In this document: positions 58,433-64,000 of the stretch, piece by piece
How the letters are laid out: every line of letters begins with the position of its first letter
Numbering within the stretch: position 1 is the stretch's first letter
Assembly: GCA_016271365.2 (NCBI GenBank)
Contig: CM028129.1
Coordinates: 430,422,501 to 430,486,500, forward strand
Length of the DNA: 64,000 bases
Source of the DNA: Neoceratodus forsteri
Taxonomy: Eukaryota; Chordata; Ceratodontiformes; Ceratodontidae
Reading direction: 5' to 3'
Translations under genes and position numbers: made by a program
Notes under the pieces: model-generated
What the model was told of the DNA's origin: nothing
Databases searched by the model: none
Seen by the model: only the letters and a program-made list of their open reading frames with translations

Positions 58433-58999
58433 GTGTCTGTCAGAAGTATAAGTTGGGGCATAGTTGTCACCAGCGATTTGATAACTGTCACAACTGGTAT
58501 TAATTTCTTACTTTTGCTGTTGAATCAATATTTTTCTGTCAATAATTTAATTTTATTACTAAATGATGGAAGAAGAGGTAATAGCTCCATCAGGTATTAC
58601 TGGTCTGATGAAGAGACTAAAGTTTTCTTGGACAGTTTTGTGGAATTGGACGTGATGCGGCTAATTGATGGAAAACACGCTGAAATGGGGATATTTTAAA
58701 AATTCAAAATGAGATGTCCAGTAAGGGGTTTGTTCATTCAACAGAATGACTCAACTAAATGGAAATCTCTGAAGAAAATGTTCTATCAATGCTGCCGGTA
58801 ACACGAAAAAGTGGGGCATCAGGTGATAAGATTACATTTTTTGATGAACTTAGTGGTATACTTGGTGGTGTCCTTTGGACGTGTCACGTAGTCACGTGGT
58901 AGACACTTCAGGTGGTAGTGACAATTTAGATGTTGAGCCAACTTCAGTAGTGGAGAGTGTCCATGATGATGAGGATGCTCAAGAGGTCATGTGAAGCAG
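58433..58999 (+). pseudogene. Myb/SANT-like DNA-binding protein, exon 1 (Harbinger-type)
   Basis: The frame contains YYWSDEETKVFLDSFVELDV (about 58595-58655), then, in shifted frames, KWKSLKKMFYQC (about 58758-58795) and KSGASGDKITFFDELSGILG (about 58809-58870). This is the trihelix-like Myb/SANT fold (Trp-Ser-Asp...; Lys-Trp-Lys-x-Leu-Lys; Phe-Phe-Asp-Glu) found in the DNA-binding partner protein of Harbinger transposons and in host proteins derived from it. An acidic tail VESVHDDEDAQEVM ends at a consensus donor, GCAG|GTAAGG, at 58999/59000. An ATG at about 58564 in another frame may be the original start. Several frameshifts suggest decay. Confidence 0.75.
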
Positions 59000-59104
59000 G
59001 TAAGGTAGAATTTTTGCAAATCCCGTTAGTTCTGATCAGCTGCGTCGAAATTAAGTATGTTGCATGTGTATAATTCTGTCACGCTGACAACCCAGTCATG
59101 GTTC

Positions 59105-59591
59105 TGTCATGGTGTTATCTGGTATCCGCTGGGGTGAATGATCATAGCAAACCACACTCAACATACAGTTATCCTTTACTGTGGATGTTATTCATGATTC
59201 CTTGAAAGAGGAGTTTGCATAATTTACATATTTATTTTTTGATTTGGGGTGGGTGAGGGTTGTAATAATCTACGCTGTCCTAAAATAATACACGTAATGA
59301 GTCCCTTATGTGTGTGAATGCCTAGCATGATGCAGAATATGGTGAATGATGGAGGTGAGGGGGTGGAGGAGAGGTGGTTGACTTGCATTAAAGGACTCAT
59401 TACGGTATGATTTTAGGCTAGCGAGATGATTACAATCCTCCAACCCACCCCAAAACAAAACATAAATATGTAAATTAGACAAACTCCTTTCCAAGGAATC
59501 GTGAATAACATCCACGGTAAAGTATACCTGTATTTTGAGTGCGGTTTCTATGGTCATTCACCCCAGTCGGATACCAGATAACACCATGACA
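59105..59591. mobile_element. Foldback MITE (~490 bp) with ~200-bp inverted repeats
   Basis: The left arm starts TGTCATGGTGTTATCTGGTA and the right arm ends TACCAGATAACACCATGACA. The arms run 59105-59310 and about 59388-59591 and pair for about 200 bp, including GATGTTATTCATGATTCCTT / AAGGAATCGTGAATAACATC and AATTTACATATTTAT / ATAAATATGTAAATT. A spacer of about 75 bp separates them. It lies in the apparent intron of the Myb-like gene. No coding capacity. Confidence 0.92.
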
Positions 59592-59924
59592 ATACCAGAA
59601 ACTAGTCGCCAGCATGATAGAGAGGGGTGGTAGCAGCAAGTCGGTGCTCATCTACCTCATTTTATATGTTTTCCTCAAGCTATTTAAAAGTTTTTTTTTT
59701 GCTTTTGAAATGCATTTTGTTTGTCTCCTGCATGATACCATGGTGAGTTGTGTGAATATTATGGACAGGGTGTCCCTACATTTGTCAGCGTACAGTAATA
59801 ATTTTGTGAGGTACAAACAAAAGAAGAGGAAGAAGTACCTAAAGCAATGTAATTCAGCACTCGGGGAGGGTGCTATACTAGTCCTTTCACAGATGGAAAG
59901 GATAATGGACTAACCCTGTAACGC

Positions 59925-60165
59925 CAGGTGGGCAAAGTAATGGGGAATGATGGGATTCACCCCATAATTATAACAGAAATAAGGACAGCCATAGAGCCAT
60001 CACTGACGAATTCTTTAACAAATAATGGGAGGATGGTGTGTCACCTGAGGGATCATGTGCATGAATGTGATTCCTCTCAAGAAATATGGGAGCAGAATAA
60101 AGGCATGAAAACAACGGACCTGTTTGCTTGATATAAGTGATACTGAGAATGATTGAGTAACTTTT
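59925..60165 (+). pseudogene. CR1 RT fragment (plus)
   Basis: GKVMGNDGIHPIIITEIRTA aligns with KAMGPDGIHPRILKEL of other CR1 copies in the window. It is followed by an SLTNSLTNNGRMVCHLRDHV stretch equivalent to TLFNKSWEDGVVPEDW. It is cut at about 60165 by a CR1 3' end in the other orientation. Confidence 0.75.
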
Positions 60166-60175
60166 GCTTGACTGA

Positions 60176-60915
60176 AACATAGAAACATAAATTTTGACGG
60201 CAGATAAGGAACTCTTTCCCACCCAGTCTGTCCATTTCCCTACTCAATGGATAAGCTGCAGATCTTAGGTAACTAGCAGCCTACTTCCTCCTACCCCCAT
60301 CCACTGTAACTGTCTTATGTCTGTCCCATGCATTCTTGAATTCCACCACTGTTTTTGATTCCACAACCTCCTCATGAAAGACCGTTACATGTATTCACAA
60401 CCCTCTCCATGAAAAATACTTGCTCATATTACCTCTGGGAGGCACCTCTCAATATATATTCAAAGTGTGTCCCTTGGTCTTGCACACCTTTTTTCTGAAA
60501 CATGATACCCTCTTGGACTTAGCTGATTCCCTTGATATACTTGAAAGTTTCTATGATGTCACCTCTTCCTCCTTTTCTTGAGGAAATACATATTTAGCTC
60601 CTTAATTCTCTCTTCATATGTTTTCTGGTGCAGATCCTGCACAATATTAGTTGTTCTCCTCGGATGGAGTGCTCCATCCTGTCTGTGTATTTATGGACAT
60701 TGGGACTCCATAGCTGCACACAATACTCCAGATGGGACTCACCAGCTGTCTGTATAGGGGATAACAACTTTCTGTTTTATACTGGTGATGCTCTCTCTAT
60801 GCATCCCAGTATCCCTTCCCCCACACAGCCCTCTTTATTGCCATCTCACATTTTTAGGTCATCTGATATGACTACTCCCAGGTCCTTTCCATTTTTGTTG
60901 TTGTTAGTATCTCAT
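60176..60915 (-). repeat. CR1 3' end (minus)
   Basis: It begins ACATAGAAACATAAATTTTG then ACGGCAGATAAGGAAC, the CR1 3' end seen at 14941. It runs through TGCACACCTTTTTTCTG-type and GTGCAGATCCTGCAC-type landmarks to the GTTGTTAGTATCTCAT block at 60900, equivalent to 15650-15665. The RT upstream of that point is absent. Confidence 0.85.
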
Positions 60916-60924
60916 CACCCATTG

Positions 60925-61225
60925 TGACTGGGTGACCAAGGTACTTCCATGGAGGGGCTGTGGATATTGCCTAACTAGACCTTAGCAAGGCATTTGACTC
61001 GTCACACAAAAGATTAGCAAACAAGTTTTAGGGTGAGGGGGTCCCATTGTTGTGGACTTGGAAAAAAAGTAAATGGACAACAGGCACAGAGGGTAATAGT
61101 AAATGGAGTATAGACTGAAAAGGGGTTACTATAGGGATATCATGTGATACAGTACTGGGACTGACATCTGTAATGTATTTACATGAGACATTGTAGAGAA
61201 GCTGAACAGAGAAATTCACTGGTTC
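60925..61225 (+). pseudogene. CR1 RT fragment (plus), after the inverted 3' end
   Basis: GTGACTGGGTGACCAAGGTA then GGGGCTGTGGATATTGCCTA matches the plus-oriented RT text at 40535-40580 (V-T-K-V-V-D region). It continues through the equivalent of the QGSVLGPVL region to about 61220. Together with 59925-60165 it forms a plus-strand CR1 RT broken by the minus-strand 3' end. Confidence 0.75.
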
Positions 61226-62206
61226 ACTGGTGTTAATTAATGCATTCAACTCATGTTCATAAACAGTTGTTAATTCATAATATTAAGTTTAGAATACGTC
61301 GCCATTAGAATGTACATTTATTGTCTTACTTTTATGTATTGTAGATGATAGCACCCAGTCAACATAGTATTCTGCTAGAGGACAAGTGGAAATCCAAATG
61401 CTGCACAATAGGCTGGGATCTAATTTATTTTGAAATAGTCCCTCCACCGTATATCAATGGTGCCTGGTGTGGGTAGATCAAAAAATTTTTCTTGGAAAGA
61501 TATATTACCAACCCCTTTTGAATGTTGCTGTGTGCATCAGTGGGATATCCTGGCCCTTGAGTAATGGGGCACCCTGAAGTGGTACTTGTTTATCAGTGGC
61601 ATCTATCGAAAGTTAATGTATACCCATGCTGTGACTCTCGCCAATGAGAGAGATATCATAGAATCTAGACCATTTTAAATCAATTGTAAATTTCTCATTT
61701 ATTCTACACCTAGGTACATACTAACAATGAATAAAGTCATACCTTTTAAAGTTTAAAAGTCTGGAAATTTGATTTTGATATGTGAGTAGAAGAGTCGAGG
61801 CAACTGTTACTGAGGGTTGCTATAGGAACACTCGTAAGGCTTATGCTGACTCTTCTGAAGCCACCGAGTCACAAGCTATCCTCACTCTAAGCTCAGCAGC
61901 TTCTTTTAGACCAAACAAAGCAAAGCAGGTTTTAAAAATAAAAGCAGCATTTTTGCACATTTGGGCACTACTGTTTCAATACATCTTGGGGCTTATTGAT
62001 TAGCACAACAAACACGCTTGATCACTCTTCATGCACGTATTCTCCCCAAGTCACTTACTCTGCAAGTTAACAATGCTAGTCCATACACCAGCAATTGTAA
62101 AACAATAAGATAGATACAGTAAGTGTGATCTTATGGTTTTTTTCACACACTTTACCTATTCATTATTCTCACACAAAACATTCACAGTGACAAACTTAAG
62201 CACAAT
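61226..62206. other. Unassigned A+T-rich stretch
   Basis: No repeat or gene recognised. A 73-codon plus frame at 61782-62003 has no known motif. Confidence 0.4.
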
Positions 62207-62328
62207 GCACTACAGGGTGTAGGCTATTGGGGATTTCCATCACCCTTGTGGGTGAGTCATGAGGCATGGCCAAGGACTTAACCACACAAGAGGTGGGTAA
62301 CCACCCAATGACCCACACCCTGTAGTGC
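62207..62328. mobile_element. Foldback MITE (~122 bp)
   Basis: Ends GCACTACAGGGTGT / ACACCCTGTAGTGC are perfectly complementary over 14 bp. The inner arms pair less well, and the centre has GTGAGTCATGAGGCATGGCC. It shares the central words of the MITE at 57070. No coding sequence. Confidence 0.85.
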
Positions 62329-62429
62329 CTTATCACATTATACAATGGGCACATATGTAAAATACATTTAAAATGGGAAAGTGAACAGGGAAATGGAAGT
62401 ATAGGGAAAGGCGAAAGGTAGTCCTGTTA

Positions 62430-62945
62430 AATGCCAGGAGCTAGGGCAATAAAATGCCTGAGCTCCAGGTGATGCTAACTGAGGGTGAGGTGGATGTGGC
62501 AGCAGTCACTGAGACCTGGGCCACTGCAGGGAACGACTGGGACCTGAACCTGGAGGGTTACACCATATTCAGGAAGGACAGGGGAGGGAAGGAGGAGGGT
62601 AGCAATAATAGTCAAAACTGCATTGGCATAGAATGAGTGGAGGAGGCGGAGGGAACTGTGGAGAAGATTTGTGTCACTCTGATAGCAAGAGGAGGGACAA
62701 GAAAAATAAGAGTGGTGTATAGACCCCATGCGCTGGTGGAGGAGCTGGAGGAGAGTCTGGTGGCAGATGTTGGGAGACACTGCAGATTGGGCAGGGAAAG
62801 GGTGGTGGTGTTAGGGACTTAAACAAGCCAGGAACAAACTGGGAGACTATGACATCCTCGGTAGTCAAGGAACAGAGGTTGTTGGATGTCCTTCAGGATG
62901 AGTTCCTATCTCAGCAGGTGGAGATGGGCACAAGACACAGGTGAC
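62430..62945 (+). pseudogene. CR1 endonuclease fragment
   Basis: The plus frame reads KMPELQVMLTEGEVDVAAVT, ETWATAGNDWDLNLEGYTIF and RKDR at 62450-62580, with the TETW block of the CR1 endonuclease. CVTLIARGGTRKIRVVYRP follows at about 62670-62730, then RERVVVLGT. The sequence is less decayed than most CR1 copies here and belongs to a different subfamily from the 14.9-18.9 kb copy. Confidence 0.8.
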
Positions 62946-62984
62946 CAATGAGGTTACACGATTTTCACACCCCATTGTATAATT

Positions 62985-63050
62985 AAGCAAGAAACCATGA
63001 CATGGAGTGGGTTGTGTTAGGATTTACCCACATCTGGTGTGGAGTGACCA
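62985..63050 (+). repeat. Half-copy of the 57070-type MITE
   Basis: AAACCATGACATGGAGTGGG, TTGTGTTAGGATTTACCCAC, then ATCTGGTGTGG parallels the left arm at 57074-57120. The other arm is absent. Confidence 0.7.
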
Positions 63051-63087
63051 AAACTGAAAACATATGTCTGTATTGTTTACTTAATAG

Positions 63088-63484
63088 AACCACCACAGAA
63101 AAGGAGGAACACAAATGACAGAATGATGCAAATGATGGAGCATAACAGCATACAGATGAGAGAAATGATGACTGAGTTTTTCACTAGACAGTCACAATGG
63201 ATGGCAAGAAGAGACGAGGAGCGAAAAGAATGGGAGAAAGAAATGTTGAAAAGTTTTGGTGAGCACACAATTAGAGCAGGACAAACAATGGTAGCTAGTT
63301 AATATCTGGTCTCAAAGGCATATTACCTACAGTCCAGACACCAGCAAATGTAAATGCGGTGTACTCTTCTCCACCAGACACTTGTTTACCACATGGTAAT
63401 CCAGATCCAGCAAGGCAGTTTATGTCACACAATGTACAAGATGACAATGTGTTTGGTAACTTTAGCAAATACATGAATTTGTAA
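63088..63484 (+). pseudogene. Myb/SANT-like protein, last exon
   Basis: An acceptor-like TTTACTTAATAG precedes 63088. The frame reads PPQKRRNTNDRMMQMMEHNS then FFTRQSQWMARRDEERKEWE, a charged helical region usual at the C-terminus of Harbinger Myb-like proteins, and closes at TAA 63300-63302. A frame one base back continues ISGLKGILPTVQTPANVNAV to TAA at 63482-63484, so a 1-base shift may hide the original end. Joined to the donor at 58999 the phase is correct (G|AA gives Glu), but TGA precedes the junction in the exon 1 frame (ATG TGA), so one base appears to have been gained there. Confidence 0.7.
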
Positions 63485-64000
63485 AAATAGTTCAAGATCA
63501 TCAATGAATTGTATGTATTTGTATTTTTAATTATATATTATTGGTCCATAGTTTTATAAAGTCGAGGATAGTGGCAGTTGTTGTGCACGATTATTTTTAG
63601 TGAAAGTTGCAACAGACACATGCATATTGTTAGATGTAATTAAGGTAGATTCGTTAAGAAAAATTTAATGGTTACTGTTTAATAGGAAGTAATGCATTTA
63701 TAGTCACAATAAAGATCAGTTTTAATGTAAACTTATTTCATAAATAAAATAGATTTAATTTAAACTGTGGTTTCCTAGTATTTCTTTTCTATACTTAGAG
63801 TGCATGTATGTGAATTAGTATATGGTGAAATGAGGTAATGCATGGAATTCCATACCTGGGATATATGCTCTGCTGAAGTATTTACATCAATCTGTTGATT
63901 GTCATGTCACTACTCAAAAGAACAAATTGCAATGCTGCAACATACTTGCTTTCTCCGTGTGACCAGGAGGTTGATGTGCTGTGTGTGGCTGCTAAGGGAA
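63485..64000 (+). other. Probable 3' untranslated region and flank
   Basis: Two AATAAA signals at 63708-63713 and 63743-63748 lie about 225-265 bp after the stop, in A+T-rich sequence, consistent with a 3' untranslated region for the Myb-like gene. No further coding or repeat was recognised to the window end. Confidence 0.5.

Overview
This is vertebrate nuclear DNA built almost entirely from transposable elements nested in one another. Almost every reading frame is short and broken. The recognisable protein fragments are retroelement proteins (CR1, L2, Tx1/L1 and Ty3/gypsy) plus one Myb/SANT-like gene of the type carried by Harbinger transposons. A SINE with the V-SINE/HE1 central domain, a MIR-like SINE and abundant CR1 elements point to a non-mammalian vertebrate with a large genome (for example a lungfish, caecilian, coelacanth or other early-branching lineage). 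The species cannot be fixed from the sequence alone. No ordinary host gene, rRNA, tRNA gene or CRISPR array was found.

Layout. 1-700: 5' part of an L2-like LINE running off the left edge. 2.3-8.1 kb: two copies of an unfamiliar composite repeat. Each has a tandem array of roughly 290-bp monomers that are themselves imperfect palindromes, then a large hairpin, then a cluster of small hairpins sharing the apex TGGGC; a decayed third copy of the last part lies at 37.8-38.4 kb. 11.2-27.6 kb: a degenerate Ty3/gypsy retrotransposon on the minus strand with about 1.9-kb LTRs, a PNMA-like Gag, a probable tRNA-Thr primer site, and protease, RT and integrase remnants. Its 3' region is duplicated and split by a CR1 LINE (14.9-18.9 kb) that keeps the SGNH esterase blocks of CR1 ORF1. 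28.9-35.6 kb: a V-SINE split by a 6.3-kb Tx1-like LINE. 36-38.6 kb: minisatellite, foldback elements and microsatellites. 38.7-44.7 kb: CR1 pieces in both orientations around an L2 LINE bracketed by an inverted duplication. 47.4-56.3 kb: further LINE fragments (CR1/L2-type and L1-type), a MIR-like SINE and two hAT-type MITEs with perfect 8-bp target duplications. 57-64 kb: foldback MITEs, CR1 fragments and a two-exon Harbinger-type Myb/SANT gene with frameshifts, followed by poly(A) signals.

How the parts relate. The window is best read as a record of insertions: Tx1 into V-SINE, gypsy into a (TA)n tract, CR1 into gypsy, hAT MITE into the junction of an RT-deleted CR1, and MITE plus CR1 into the apparent intron of the Myb-like gene. 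The strongest candidate for something not covered by standard labels is the hairpin-array repeat at 2.3-8.1 kb. All boundaries come from reading by eye, without alignment software, and are accurate to roughly 5-30 bases unless target duplications are given.
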